This document shows positions 13,701-25,132 of a DNA stretch of 64,000 nucleotides, piece after piece. Numbering within the stretch: position 1 is the stretch's first letter; the number at the start of each line of letters is the position of its first letter. The stretch covers positions 9,384,501 through 9,448,500 of the forward strand of contig CM029120.1 in NCBI GenBank assembly GCA_016859345.1, written 5' to 3'. Origin of the DNA: Istiophorus platypterus (taxonomy: Eukaryota; Chordata; Actinopteri; Istiophoriformes; Istiophoridae). The translations under genes and the position numbers were made by a program. The notes beneath the pieces were generated by a model. It made no database searches. It was given only the letters and a program-made list of their open reading frames with translations, and was not told the origin of the DNA.

Positions 13701-15150
13701 TTTTTTTTTGGCCGGTTTTATAATTGATCCCTATCAGATTACATTCTTCGGAATAGATACCAAAAGTCTGAGTCATTACTTTTCTCTTCTGTTTTGGCTC
13801 CTGATCAGGAAATTGAAGCTAACCAGTGGAGCAGACCTTTGTGTGCAGCAGCTGCTGAAGGAGGAAGATCTTGGGTAAGGTTTAGGGTGAAATTAATTTC
13901 CCCATAATACAAAACCTTATCCCACCATGAGAAATGACTCAAGTTGAAACTTTTGCTTTCCCCTACTATTTGTAACACATTTGCTTCCCTTATTTCCCAC
14001 TCTTCCTAAGACCCAGGGAAGTGTTGCTAAATGTTAAGATGGGAGTACCAGGGGAGAGGTGTTACTACCCTCCAGAGGAGCTGGTTTGGGATGCATCCCG
14101 TGATTCTTCTCCGCGATCTCTACGCACTTGTCTGGCTGCACACTACAGCCTCTCCCCTGACTCTCTGCTGTTGGCCAAACACCAGCCAGACAAACACATA
14201 TGGGAAGAAATATCCAACTGGGTAAGATTAAGAGCTTCCTGAGAAGGAACCTGTCTTAGGGGTATTTATATGTATTTTTGAGCTCTTTTGCTCATAGAAG
14301 AGTTGATAGAGAAAAATGGTAGCGTTGACCATGTAAAATGTAGCAAAAAGTGTCTGACAATAGGAGATTTGACACTGATCTTTCTGGTCATCATTTCATC
14401 AGAAACTTGCGGGATTTTTGATTTCATAAGCAAAGAAATTATCCTTATGATTACATTACCAGTAAATAATATGCCTAACGTATCTTTTACTTTCAGAGCC
14501 AGCAGGTTTCCAAAAAGAAAAAGAAAAAAAGAACAGAGTCACTACTGGGAGCACCATTCCACCTCAAAGATGGCGACACAATCGGCATCAAGGTATAGAT
14601 AAAACCCTGTTTGTTTAATAAGAGAGTCAGTTTTGTTTCAGTTCAAAAAACACTCAAATCTGTTCTTGATATTTGTTTTCAGAATCTTTTGATAGATAGC
14701 AACAGAGACTTCATCACCCTGGAGGATGAGCAGGGCCAGCAGAGGCTCAAAGAGCAGGCAGAGCAACACACGAAAGGGTGAGACTACTTTACTTTGTCGC
14801 ATGCAGCAGCTGGGAAAAATTAAGCTTGGTATAATATTTGTGATCCTCGCCTTACAAATGTTACTTCTCACACTATCTGCAGGGAAAAAATAAAACTCAA
14901 GCTCTTTCACAAGATTAATTATTTGGCAGTCACCCCATGCTGAGGTGATTCATAGCTGTGAAACCGCAAAACTGTGTCTGTTAGTTCTGATTATTTCTAC
15001 TTAACTTGTTATTCAAATTCTATTCCCTTTCCTATCTTTAGAGGGAAGGCCGCGGGCACTGATGCTGCTGGAAAGCAGAAGAAGGCCGGACAGACCAACT
15101 CCAGGAAGCCAGAGGTGGCACTGTCAATCAGTGTTGGGGTATTCCGATAG
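4796..15150 (+). CDS. usp40: Ubiquitin-specific protease 40
   Basis: A complete gene: 31 exons sum to 3,876 bp, exactly 1,291 codons plus stop; human USP40 is about 1,235 residues. Exons: 4796-4991, 5086-5153, 5259-5372, 5968-6132, 6370-6516, 6789-6932, 7110-7238, 7522-7638, 7769-7876, 8007-8201, 8357-8492, 8718-8799, 8996-9167, 9267-9351, 9447-9517, 9605-10014, 10087-10240, 10377-10437, 11409-11462, 11701-11789, 11963-12049, 12185-12221, 12421-12485, 12925-12999, 13094-13312, 13556-13674, 13809-13874, 14011-14221, 14497-14592, 14683-14777, 15042-15150. The start MFGNLFEEE and the end LSISVGVFR match the family. The USP fold shows the Cys box (NQGGTCYLNS, nucleophile about Cys49), QHDVQELNR, paired CxxC motifs of the zinc-finger type and the His box GGCYGGHYHVY. 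The long C-terminal part contains ubiquitin-like segments. It should hydrolyse ubiquitin conjugates. Intron 18 has a GC donor. Confidence 0.96.
5455..5625. mobile_element. Tc1/mariner-like transposon end fragment in usp40 intron 3
   Basis: The string AAAGTATTCAGACCCTTTCA near 5465, followed by a TTTATTACG-type segment and a CCCCTCGTCAATCTA-type segment, matches from memory the terminal region of Tc1-like elements that are very common in fish. Only about 170 bp is present and no transposase frame is seen, so it is a dead fragment. Confidence 0.6.
10377..10439 (+). other. usp40: usp40 exon 18 with a GC splice donor
   Basis: Exon 18 ends CCCTCAG and the intron begins GCAAGG rather than GT. Joining this to exon 19 at 11409 completes a glycine codon and continues CLRQVDCTGKLL. 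That matches the family segment CLRPIDRNGKLL, so the GC donor is well supported. GC-AG introns are a known minority class handled by the normal spliceosome. Confidence 0.8.
10865..11215. repeat. Interspersed teleost repeat in usp40 intron 18
   Basis: The string CACTGAGTGGCCACTTTATT near 10871 is close to a terminal sequence found widely in fish genomes. The following AT-rich segment contains a TTAGGGGG block near 11113 and a TAATGTAGTCCAGCACAATG block near 11150. Together they suggest a decayed non-autonomous DNA element. The boundaries are estimated and no coding sequence is seen. Confidence 0.5.
12618..12720. repeat. Short interspersed repeat fragment in usp40 intron 23
   Basis: The segment around TGCAACTAATGATTGTTTTC, followed by TTATTGATTGATAATTTTC, resembles an AT-rich repeat end found commonly in fish introns. 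The identification is from memory and the copy is short. Confidence 0.4.
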
Positions 15151-16835
15151 GTGCTGCTATAGGTGCATGGCCAAATCAGGAATACCTATAATACCACAGC
15201 ACATGCACACACACACTCACACAAGCACAGATGCCACGTTGCAGTTAGGACAATCTACTTGACGTAAAATTGTGCCATTTTTTTTTTCCACAAATCTTTT
15301 CAGCCTGACAAAAAAAATGCTTCCCATTTGTCTGATTTAATATTAAAAAAAATGGGAGTAAGAATTTAATCTTTTTAGCACTTTGATTTGCTGTTTTGTA
15401 ATAACTGACTATAATTTGCAATATTTCTATGCAATATTACTGTTTTTTGTTTATTTGTTTTTTTTAGATGATGTTTGTTTTGCTTCATGTCTTTGCAATC
15501 TCTCAATTGCAACCATCACACATGCCCTTTATTTAATTAAATTCCTGTTTTTGATTTTTATGAGGGAGATTTGAAGACGGCATGACCTTCGGGACAACAG
15601 ATATCTTTTGCTATATCAGTCAGTAGCTAATTTGTAACCATAAACCTTAAGTATCAGTCCAGAGAGTATTTTTTTTTTCTTTTGCTCTTACAAGCCTGCA
15701 GTGAAATACTATACCGACGCTTGTGCTAACTGGAGTTTCTATGTCACATACTGCTGTGGTTAAACTGTAGAAATCAGGGTGAAAATTTATACGTTTAGCC
15801 ACCGGCCAGTGGCTTTTAAAGTTTGGCTTTCTTTAACCAGTTGTTCAGCACAACAAGCCACTACAGTATGGAGTCAACCATCACAAAGTCATTTTGTTTA
15901 TAAGGTAATTGGTTGTACAATAAGTGACTCACATTTTTATAATAAACCTGTCACTGTGCACCATGAACAGACACATTATACCTGGATCATGGGCTCTGTA
16001 GATGGGCTTATTTTAGGTTGACAAGGGAGAGGAGAGACGGGCCTTACCATGGAGAAGCCTCAGTGCAGCTCTGTCCTCCCTACCTCACTCTCTACCTCTC
16101 TCACTCTACCTCTGCTGCCCTGTTTTTTTGTTTTCTTTTTTGGTTTTCTTTTCTCTTTTTGTCTCATAGGTAATTTTATTTCCCTAAACCTAAACACCTT
16201 CACCTCAATCTGTCAATTTACATTCAAAGGAATAACTGTAAGGAGCAAAAACATCATTGTGTTATATAACCACTTATGACACCAGATGATTTTTTCACTC
16301 CTGCTCCAGAAACATACTGTAAAACTACTCTCTTTGATTATGTAAAAGTAAAAACCCCTGATTTACTTCATGAGTTTTCATTGAGAAACATTAAATGTTT
16401 CATTTGCATGCAGTATATGTGAATGTCAGGGAAGTTAAAATACTTCTTTAGATAACTTATTTGAAAAAGTGACAAAATAATAGTTTTACTGTATGTTTTG
16501 CTAAATGTTTTTTGAGGAGGAATTGATTTTGTTACAAAAGATTTTCTATGCTGCTTCATGTAATAATCTGGCCTTGAATGGTGCCAAGAATTTGCAAGTA
16601 GAAATACATTTTTTAAATTTGTTTAAAGCAGATGCATCAACTCTACAATATACTCAGCAGTTGTGAAATTCGATTTTGTATCATGTATCATTTACTAATG
16701 TTATTGATTAAATCTTTGGTGTTATTGACAAGGACTGATCTGCTGAATTATGACCATGGACATCTGTTTGTATCCGTGTCAGATTGTATCTGCAGAGAGT
16801 ATTTTATCAACAATAAAGGTATACAGTAGTATTTC
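15151..16835 (+). other. usp40 3' untranslated region
   Basis: No recognisable coding sequence follows the usp40 stop. AATAAA at 16812-16817 is the best terminal poly(A) signal, giving a 3' UTR of about 1.7 kb. T-rich tracts are frequent. A short CA-rich stretch lies near 15202-15225. Confidence 0.5.
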
Positions 16836-17473
16836 AGTCATGTCATGTTAATAAGTCTTAAACTGAATCACTACATTTAATATCCCAGTAACCTGTGGCA
16901 TTAATACTGATTCTGATAGATTTTTAGCCCTGCTGGTGGCGTGATGTTAATAAAAGTAATGTCTGTCAGTCCAGACACTCATGGTTTCCAGAAGATGGAG
17001 CCAACTGATTCTGGCAATCCCCACAAAGTGGACACTTGTCCTTTCTAGTGAAATATCTCAGCAACTGTTCCACACATAGTCATGAAAGTTAGTACACACT
17101 TCAGTGCCTCCCTCAAGAAGAGTGAAATGTGTGAAAACATGAAATTGTAGTAATTATTCAGCCTTGAAGGTCTTAAATATAATCCTGATCAAGCTATATG
17201 TAGTGCATCGGTGTCCCAAACATTTTATATGATCAAAAAAAAAAAAAAAATCATCACAGCCAAGTTAAATTCCCAATAATAGATAAATAAAGATGAAAGA
17301 TAATATTTTAAGACTTGAAGAGACTTAAAATATATGCGCAGTCAGATCCTATAGGACGGTAAAAATCCTAAAACATACCCAACAAATATTTCGTTCCATA
17401 AAATCTTACAGGATTTTTAGAAATGAAAACGAGTCCTGCAGGATCTTGTTGAAAAAGGTGAAAATCCCATAAC

Positions 17474-17524
<51 letters not shown>

Positions 17525-17700
17525 AACCTTTAACCTCCATCAGGTCAAAGTTTCAGTTTTTTCTTTTTTTTTTTTACCCCAAATACCCGCAAAAAGTTAT
17601 AGAAATCACACCAGCCTTAGTTTATCATCTTTTTTTAACTTCTCTGCTTTGTGTCTAGTGTTAATTAGTTAATCTTCGCACACGCTAAGCTGCTTTAAAA
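16836..17700. other. Spacer between usp40 and fabp7 with simple repeats
   Basis: AT-rich intergenic DNA with poly-A runs near 17236 and 17697-17717 and a TA tract. No open frame resembles a protein. The transition to GC-rich promoter DNA at about 17718 is abrupt. Confidence 0.5.
17477..17522. repeat. (TA)n microsatellite
   Basis: About 23 uninterrupted TA dinucleotides. Confidence 0.95.
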
Positions 17701-17717
17701 AAAAAAAAAAAAAAAAG

Positions 17718-17905
17718 TTTGCGGTTAACGCTTGCGGGCCGCGAGGCGCCCGTCGCGGCGTCCAATCAGCTGCCGCGCCGCGGATGACGTCGCTGCTCGG
17801 TCCGGTACTAGTTTGGCAGGAGGACGCGCTGCGGGAGTCAGTGCGCGCGGAGCAGCGGGTCGGACCGACACACGCAGGAAGCCCGGACCGGAAACCTCTG
17901 CAGAC
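17718..17905 (+). promoter_or_regulatory. GC-rich fabp7 promoter with CCAAT and CRE-like sites
   Basis: GC content and CpG density rise sharply here compared with the AT-rich flanks. A CCAAT box lies at 17762-17766. A CRE-like TGACGTCG, one base from the palindrome, lies at 17785-17792. Both are 110-145 bp before the ATG at 17906, a usual promoter position. CREB/ATF and NF-Y are the families expected to bind; that is inference from the motifs. Confidence 0.6.
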
Positions 17906-18952
17906 ATGGTGGATGCTTTCTGCGCTACATGGAAGCTGGTCGACAGCCAGAACTTCGACGACTACATGAAGGCACTTGGTGAGCTTGAATTGATCTTTTT
18001 AAACAAAAATGTATTATTTCTTTTTTAACTTTTAATAGAAGACTTGTCTGCTGCGGGTTGAACCCATTCTACAGTCATGTCAGAATGAGAGAAGGAGCTT
18101 GTTTCGGCTCAAAAGCTGCAAAATTAACAGTTGAAAATGTCATGATTTGTGATGCATCAGTGAAGGCTCTGTTTAAGAGTGGATCAATCTTTTTTGTTTG
18201 TTTGTTTGTTTTGTTTGTTTGTTTGTTTGTTTGTTTGTCTTCATGGACAGGTGTCGGTTTCGCCACAAGGCAGGTGGGCAACGTCACCAAACCCACTGTA
18301 GTGATCAGCCAGGACGGGGACAAGGTGGTGGTGAAAACCCTGAGCACCTTCAGAAACACCGAGGTCTCGTCCAAGCTGGGCGAGGAGTTCGACGAGACCA
18401 CGCCCGACGACCGGCACGTCAAAGTAAGCCCCCCCCCCCCGACATAATCTGTAGCGGCGCAGGCAGAGATGCCGCGCTTTGGCCCCCGGGGGACTCCCTC
18501 TGGGGCTCGTTTTAAACACAGTGTCCCTGTCCGCAGTCCACCTTCACCATGGAGGGAGACAAGCTGGTGCAGGTGCAGAAGTGGGACGGAAAGGAGACCA
18601 GATTTGTCAGAGAAATCAAGGATGGGAAGATGGTGATGGTAAGCTGAAGACACAAAGACGCAACAGCTTGAAGGGTGATGTCAAACCCCTGCTGTGAGAA
18701 ATCTATTGGTACCTTATCACCTCTGTCACATTCGTCAGGTCGACTATTGTGTCCTTTTGCCACATAAAGTTTCCTCTCGTAGTCGAGGAATAGACGATAT
18801 AATACAACTGCAGAAAACGTGTGATTTCTAGGCGCTACGTTAAAAGCTTCTCATCATGCATAATGAGCTGCCTTCTGCTTTTCCTCACCTCTGCCTCGCA
18901 GACTTTGACCTTTGAGGGAGTCCAGGCCGTCCGCACATATGAGAAAGCCTGA
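17906..18952 (+). CDS. fabp7: Fatty-acid-binding protein, brain type
   Basis: Four exons at 17906-17978, 18251-18423, 18537-18638 and 18902-18952 have lengths 73, 173, 102 and 51 bp, the standard FABP pattern. They encode 132 residues from MVDAFCATWKLV to VRTYEKA. FABPs are small cytosolic beta-barrels that carry long-chain fatty acids. The family signature lies in the first 25 residues (CATWKLVDSQNFDDYMKALG), and the Arg-x-Tyr near the C-terminus (RTY) binds the fatty-acid carboxylate. Segments such as GVGFATRQVGNVTKPTV and DGKMVMTLTFE fit FABP7 better than heart-type FABP3, although the first residues MVDAF are FABP3-like. The teleost a or b copy cannot be decided from sequence alone. Its neighbour triadin matches the human FABP7-TRDN neighbourhood. 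Confidence 0.93.
18190..18238. repeat. (GTTT)n microsatellite in fabp7 intron 1
   Basis: A run of GTTT units with one interruption ends 12 bp before the exon 2 acceptor, so it forms part of the pyrimidine-rich acceptor region. Confidence 0.9.
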
Positions 18953-19215
18953 AATTCGAGCCGGCAACTTGAGAGAGCAAATCACCCCAGCACCGCAAAC
19001 GATCAACAAGTTGTTCATCTGTTTTATTTTGTTTTTTTGTTTTTTTCTAAAAGAAAATTGCTGTTTTTATTGCATGCAGTGATTTGCACTTCATTTGTTG
19101 TTTTAACATGAGTAAAATATTTTGGAAAAAACTTTTATAAGACCTTTTTTGTAAGAAATTCAAAACGTGATGGGCCTGAACTGTTTTCCGGGAAAAAAAA
19201 AGAATAAACTGCTTG
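18953..19215 (+). other. fabp7 3' untranslated region
   Basis: The short 3' UTR runs from the TGA to AATAAA at 19203-19208. Confidence 0.65.
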
Positions 19216-20900
19216 ATTGAATCTTTCCAACGTCTCAGACATTTCAGTTTGTATTTAAAAGCCACCAGAGCGCCACCAGTACCGCTTTGTCTCAACGGAG
19301 CACTAAGGACGTCTTTCTGTCTCGTGAATTCAAATGCAGTCCCCTGTTTAATTTTCAAATATGTCAGCCAAAATCGTGGGAACAGTGCAGCCCCTGTGAT
19401 GGGGTCGGCTCCAGGTGACAGCTGTGGGGTGACAGTGCGGCGGCGGCAGCCGGTGGGACCATTGAACTCACCGGCGTGAATGTCCTGCAGTAACCTCCAG
19501 ATGGTCAGAGGCTGCTCGGAGCTGGAGGAGGGATGGAGGGGGTGGGGGCGGGGGCGGTGATGTCACCCGCCTCAGGGTAATCCGGTTAAAGTAGTGGTGT
19601 CATTACGTAGAGGCATCATTCGATGGTGCGGACCAACCGTGACTGAATGCTGCCGCCGGCATGACAGGCAGAAGGAGGACACTGTGCAGGATGTGAACGG
19701 GTCATGTGGATCCGATAGTGTATTCCAGTGTTGAGTCTCTCAATAAACCTTTGTCCAACTGATAGGTCTTCGCTTCTTTGACAGAAAGAAGACGACCTCG
19801 AAGATCACGCTCAATTTGAAGCTACCTCATCTATCCTCCATCTTTCCCGCATTATAAGGAGCGAGTTAACGTATCCCAGTCGGTGCCCCCTTTCTGAACA
19901 CTGTCACAACAAGTGGCCATTCTTCCCGTCTCGAACACGCAGGCTGCCAAGTTTTCGGACCCCCCTGAATAGCCTGTGACAAAAACGAAAATGCGGTAAC
20001 TGGAGTGGAACTCATTCGTCCGTTGCCCTGTGAATTCATTTCAATCGAAATACATCTTTTGCGCCCCAGTTATGGCACGCCCAGAACTGCCCCTTGCAGA
20101 AGAGGGGGCTTATGACATTCCGGGTTACGGTGAGAGATGGTAGTTTTGTGTCGCTTGTTCTGCCCTCGGTGCTCTTCCCAGGAGAGCAGCAGGAGCTTCC
20201 TCTCCGTGAGGAATCTGTGCCGACGGTGTAAGCCGACCTGCAGTAACCCCTTTCTGGCCTCATTAAGGAAAATACAGTGTGAAGACTTGACCATCTATAG
20301 AGTTAGGGTTAGGGCTCCATTGTCTCACGCCTGATATTTCCCATCACACACACTCATCAGGGTTTACACAATGACAGGAAGAGCAGTTTATGTTCTATTA
20401 TTACACATGCACACATTCACATTTTTTTTAGGCTAATTATCCTAAAATTTGTTCTGTTTTTAGGCCATCTGAAATAAAAGAGGTTTATTATTCTCCACCA
20501 CAGTTACATACCCTGCGGTGTAGAGAGGAAAATGATATTCAGATGCAATATAATTGAGCAGTTAAATGACCAAATAAAATTTAAAATTTGTGTTTTTTTA
20601 AAATACTAAATTTTTATTCAGAGTTTGGAGAACGGCTAGTTCATCATTACTTGGGTGAGTGGGTTTCTGTTTGGGGTATTTGGACTCATAATCTCAGTAT
20701 TTCTAAAATCTCAAATAGCCTTGACACCTTGACACCTAGTACATTTTCATATTCTCACAGATTTTCATAGGTTTTATATTTTGTTAAGTAATTAACAAAA
20801 TACAGTTTGTTAATAGCTGTACTGACAACAGATCATTGATGTCACCTGCAGTCATGCAGTTTAATTTCATGGTCAGCATTGCAGGAAAGAAAATATACAA
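19216..20900. other. Intergenic region between convergent fabp7 and trdn
   Basis: No protein-coding match is seen. It contains a GC-rich stretch near 19380-19660 and a second AATAAA at about 19742 that could serve a longer fabp7 transcript. Small open frames on both strands have no recognisable domains. In human, other genes lie between FABP7 and TRDN; none is visible here. Confidence 0.5.
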
Positions 20901-20910
20901 ACAACACACA

Positions 20911-23489
20911 TTTATTGCTATGTTTTAATGTCAAATTGCTAATATTCACAGGCATAATGAGGGTATAACTAAAAAATGATACATAATGTGAATTTAACTG
21001 CAGATGAAGAGCAGTTTCAGTAGTAATGGTTTGGGGATAAAATATTGTTTTTAGCAACATATTCTATTATTATAATATTCAGTGTATTCTATTCTTCCAT
21101 TGATTTAGCTATTTACAATGAGGTTACATTACAGTCAATTTGGTTGTAATTATATGACGTTTGCAACAACAATGAAAGGAAAATGGCAGTTGTCGGTATC
21201 AAATACCATGATTCATAAATTCAAGTATTTAGTGTTGCCATTCTCAAGAGTCTGGGCGGGGAAAATTATAAGAGTAACATTTTATAGGTCGTAAAATAAA
21301 AACACACAAGAGTCATGCATATTTCACTCAAGGACTATCAGACAAACATACAGAGTATTGCACATGTTCACTTTGTAAAAGTGAGACTGTCACCATGAAT
21401 CAAAACATCTCTTCCTATAATAGCAACGTCTTTTTTTACTAAAATTCAGTAACTTGTAGAAATATTCAAAGACAGGACAGTGTGCTGTCATTTTTCAGAG
21501 CAAAACGTCCACTACTTCAACAGTGATAGTGGAGCATCGCCGTTACACTACAGTTACTGGAGCTCTAGCTCCCTGTTAGTCGCAGAGGGTCGTATGAACC
21601 ATCTATGCAATGATAAAGGGTGTGTTGCTATAAACATAATATAAGATATAAGTGGATTTACATTACTGTCGACTCCGATTGGTGCCACGAGCTTTAATAA
21701 CTGTCAGCTCTGCAGCATATGGAGGAAAATGTAAAGAGCCATGTGAAAACAACAGCTGGTACAAGCTGACTGAGAATTAATGCACTAGTTTACATCTGAG
21801 ACCATCTGCCCGAGCATGTGACGCCCTCCGCAACAGGTTAGAGTGTAAACACACGACGAGCAGATATCATCAAAGGTCAGTGTTTCAACATTAGATTAAC
21901 ATAACCACAACCTAATTAATGCCTTTCTATTAATTTTCAGAGGTTTCGAAATACATGATTTGGCTTTGAGTTTATGACCAATATCTGTATTCAAAATCAA
22001 TCTGACATCTTGTATCCCTGCCTGTACATCTCAAGTACAGGAAATCCATATAATATAAATCCTGTTTATATTATGCTGCATTTTAGCACAGTTAATATGT
22101 CATGATAAGGTATGCATTAATATTATGTTATATATGCCAGCAGTTTGGAGTACATAATATTGCTTTCACACACTTTCATAAAGTTAACATGAACATATTT
22201 TCTTTGAATTTTTCTGCCACTTTTGCTAAGGCTGCTCCAAAGGGGATACACCAAAGTAGGTCAGGTTTCTACAGCCAGCGACCAAAGTCAGTCGCAGTGC
22301 ATTTTTGGTCTATCAGAGTAATTACAGAGTGAATATGACACTCGATGGCGGTAACAATTAAAATGTAAAACTGAACTCAAAACTCATTCTGAGAGTTCAG
22401 GCAAAGCAACGCTTCTTATTAGCACCAACGTCGAAACGAGCAGCTGGTGCAGGTGCGTAGATGGTACAGGTTGACGGGACTTTAGATGTCAACCTTTCAG
22501 GTAGTGTTTCATTAGTATGACTGGGAGCTCTCTCATACAGTGCGTGGTCATTCCTTTTGACGCTTAACAAGTAAAAAAAAAAACGAAAACAAAATGAAAC
22601 ATTGGACCTGGATCTTAAAAAATGCAAAGTGGATCGTTTTCCTTTCTGTAATGATTCGTGTGCCCGGTAGGGAAGAAAAAGAGGAAAATGTGTGAGAAAA
22701 AAAAACCTTAAAAATGACTGAACTAATATCAAGAATCGTGGAATTATGCACAAATGCTGGTAAATCCCGGTTATTGAGTAAAGGGCTTTAAAAGCGGGGT
22801 ACTTAAAATGCTGTGATCTATTGTGCAGTTCAGAAAAAAGGTAAAACTACACACATGAACCAGCAAAAAAAAAAAAATGAATGTACAAAAACCACTTTTC
22901 AAGTAAATGTGGGCTTAGGGAACTGAACCCCTGTCAGCCTTGGATTTGTTACTGTGCCTGTATTTGTACCCAGTTTACAGCAGAGTTTAACATATTCAGT
23001 CAGTATGTTACTATTTACTAAATGCAACATTGTGCAGTAGTTTTGTTTTGTTTTTTACAAAGATTACAAGAAAATCAGTGAGCTGTAAATATATTAGAAG
23101 AATTTTGCATATGTAGCTTTGAGGATCTAAATGAGTGATCCACAGTTTATACATAAGAGTGTTCCATATAAAATAATTCCTATGATATCCACATTTTCAA
23201 AAGAATTTTAGGCAAAAAATTTAAGAAAAAAAAAAAACAATAAAAATGACAATCAGAAAGAAAACGAAAGGAATGACCTTGGCTGTATGTATTTGGTACG
23301 AGAGCTCAACCAAATCTGGAAGAAAATAATGGTCCATCACCGATCATCCTCTGCTGTCTAGGCGTTTCTCTTGAAAGAAAGCAACAGTAAACAGCGGCTG
23401 TGTTTCAGCAGCACAGGGTGTGATGCGACCTTGTCATTATTGGGAAATTGACTACACTGTAAACCTCAGACTGGAGCCAGACTGAGGCC
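20911..23489 (-). other. Probable trdn 3' untranslated region
   Basis: From the trdn stop codon downstream on the minus strand there is no further coding signal. A minus-strand AATAAA at 20911-20916, followed by TGTGTGTTGTTTG, is a plausible poly(A) signal, giving a 3' UTR of about 2.6 kb. The end point is uncertain. Confidence 0.4.
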
Positions 23490-23575
23490 TCAGATCTGCA
23501 GCGGTGAGAAGGCGTAGAACGGAAACTGGGCCTCGTCCTCGTCCACAAAGAAACACTGGAAGTAGGGCAGCTCGT
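23490..23575 (-). other. trdn: trdn terminal exon with conserved cysteine motif
   Basis: The exon encodes DELPYFQCFFVDEDEAQFPF and eight more residues before TGA at 23490-23492. Human triadin ends with a related FFQCVYLDG...FQFPF block. The cysteine corresponds to one thought to form intermolecular disulfides in triadin. This exon is the strongest evidence at the 3' end that the gene is triadin. Confidence 0.85.
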
Positions 23576-25080
23576 CTGTGGAGGGAGTCGGAGGGGACAG
23601 GTCAGTACAGTGTGTCCCTCGCCTTCCTTTGGCATCCGGAGAGAAGACCGAGCTCGCAACATGACACTTGTGTGATATTTCGGTTACGGGGAGGGAATTT
23701 GTACTTACCCTCCATTAGAAAGCCGTCTGATATAGCCGGCTCGGCTGTTAAAAAGAGAACTTGACGTTAACCACAACAACAATGCGGCATTAGATGATCT
23801 TAAATTACAGCAGATCTATACTGCACCTTTAACTTTCTCCTCTTTGGCAACTTTCTTCTCAACAGATTTTTCTGTAACAAAAATGGGATTTTTTTTTTGC
23901 ACGTAAATAAAGCAAATCAAGTTTCACTGATGCATTTCAGACTCTCAGACAAACATTTTAATTACTTTTCTTTGCAGGCGCCTGTATCTCTTTAAGAGCT
24001 CTGCCCTCTGTAAATGGCTACAAAAGATGAATAACCATTCAACATTCAAACAGTTTCCTGGCAGTGTTTAATCACAGGCTGGTGATGGCATTTTCATAAA
24101 TTCCACACAGACATTTTGCTGATTCATTAATGTAATGTTCAAAGCTGATCACACACTGTACCTTCAGCTTTCTCCTTTTTGGCTGCCCTCTTCTCAACTG
24201 TTTTTTCTAAATGAAAATTTAATAAAAATTAAATAAAATGAATAAATTTTATAAAAAATTGTTTTTGCCCATGAATAATTCAGGTCTAAAGTATAGATTA
24301 GTATTTGTTCTGTAAAGAGGTTTATGTCTGGTCACAGAGTACTGTGCTTAAGTAAAAATTTCATGTATTTGTACTTTGAGTATTTCCCTTCTTTTGCTAC
24401 TTTACTTCTACTTGACTACTATTCAGAGGGAAATATTTCTCCTATTTCACTAATTTACTTGGAAAATATGATGCATTGTTATAGATTAAAGTACCCAAAA
24501 GAATATAAAATAGCTGGCTCAACCTTGACCAAATAAAACAGAAAAATGCTACTTTCACATTAATGCATCAGAAATAATAGTCAAATATTGCATACCACTC
24601 ACAGGGCACATTTTCTTGCTCTTTAACTTTTACTTTCAATACTTCAAGTACATTTTGCTCATAATAATGTACTTTTACTGGACTATCATTTTTAATACAG
24701 GACATTTCATTGTAACAGTACTTTTGCAGTGTAGTAATGCTACTAATACATAATTTAGTATTCTGTTTTTTCATTAAGAACTCACTCTCTGTAAATAATC
24801 AAAAATTTTTACCTGTGACAATCAGTCAAATTGATCGAATGGCAAGTTTAATTCAAAAGTAATTTGTCATAAATTTGCAGAATATTTCAGACTTTGTGAT
24901 GATGTTACTCTAACCTGATTGATTGTAAATACATAAGAGACACAAGTAGGCAAGAAACGGATTATAATGCTGGTTCACTAGCAGCAAAGAAAGAGGTAAT
25001 GTTTCAGAATTCATGTCCTATGTTTTTCTTGAATGAAAGTCAAAAGGGATTATATGGCTTTCATTGATAAGTTAGTGTAA

Positions 25081-25132
<52 letters not shown>

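Noticed and set aside
20298..20316. GTTAGGGTTAGGG, two telomere-like repeats
   Set aside because: Only two copies; chance is sufficient and no array follows.
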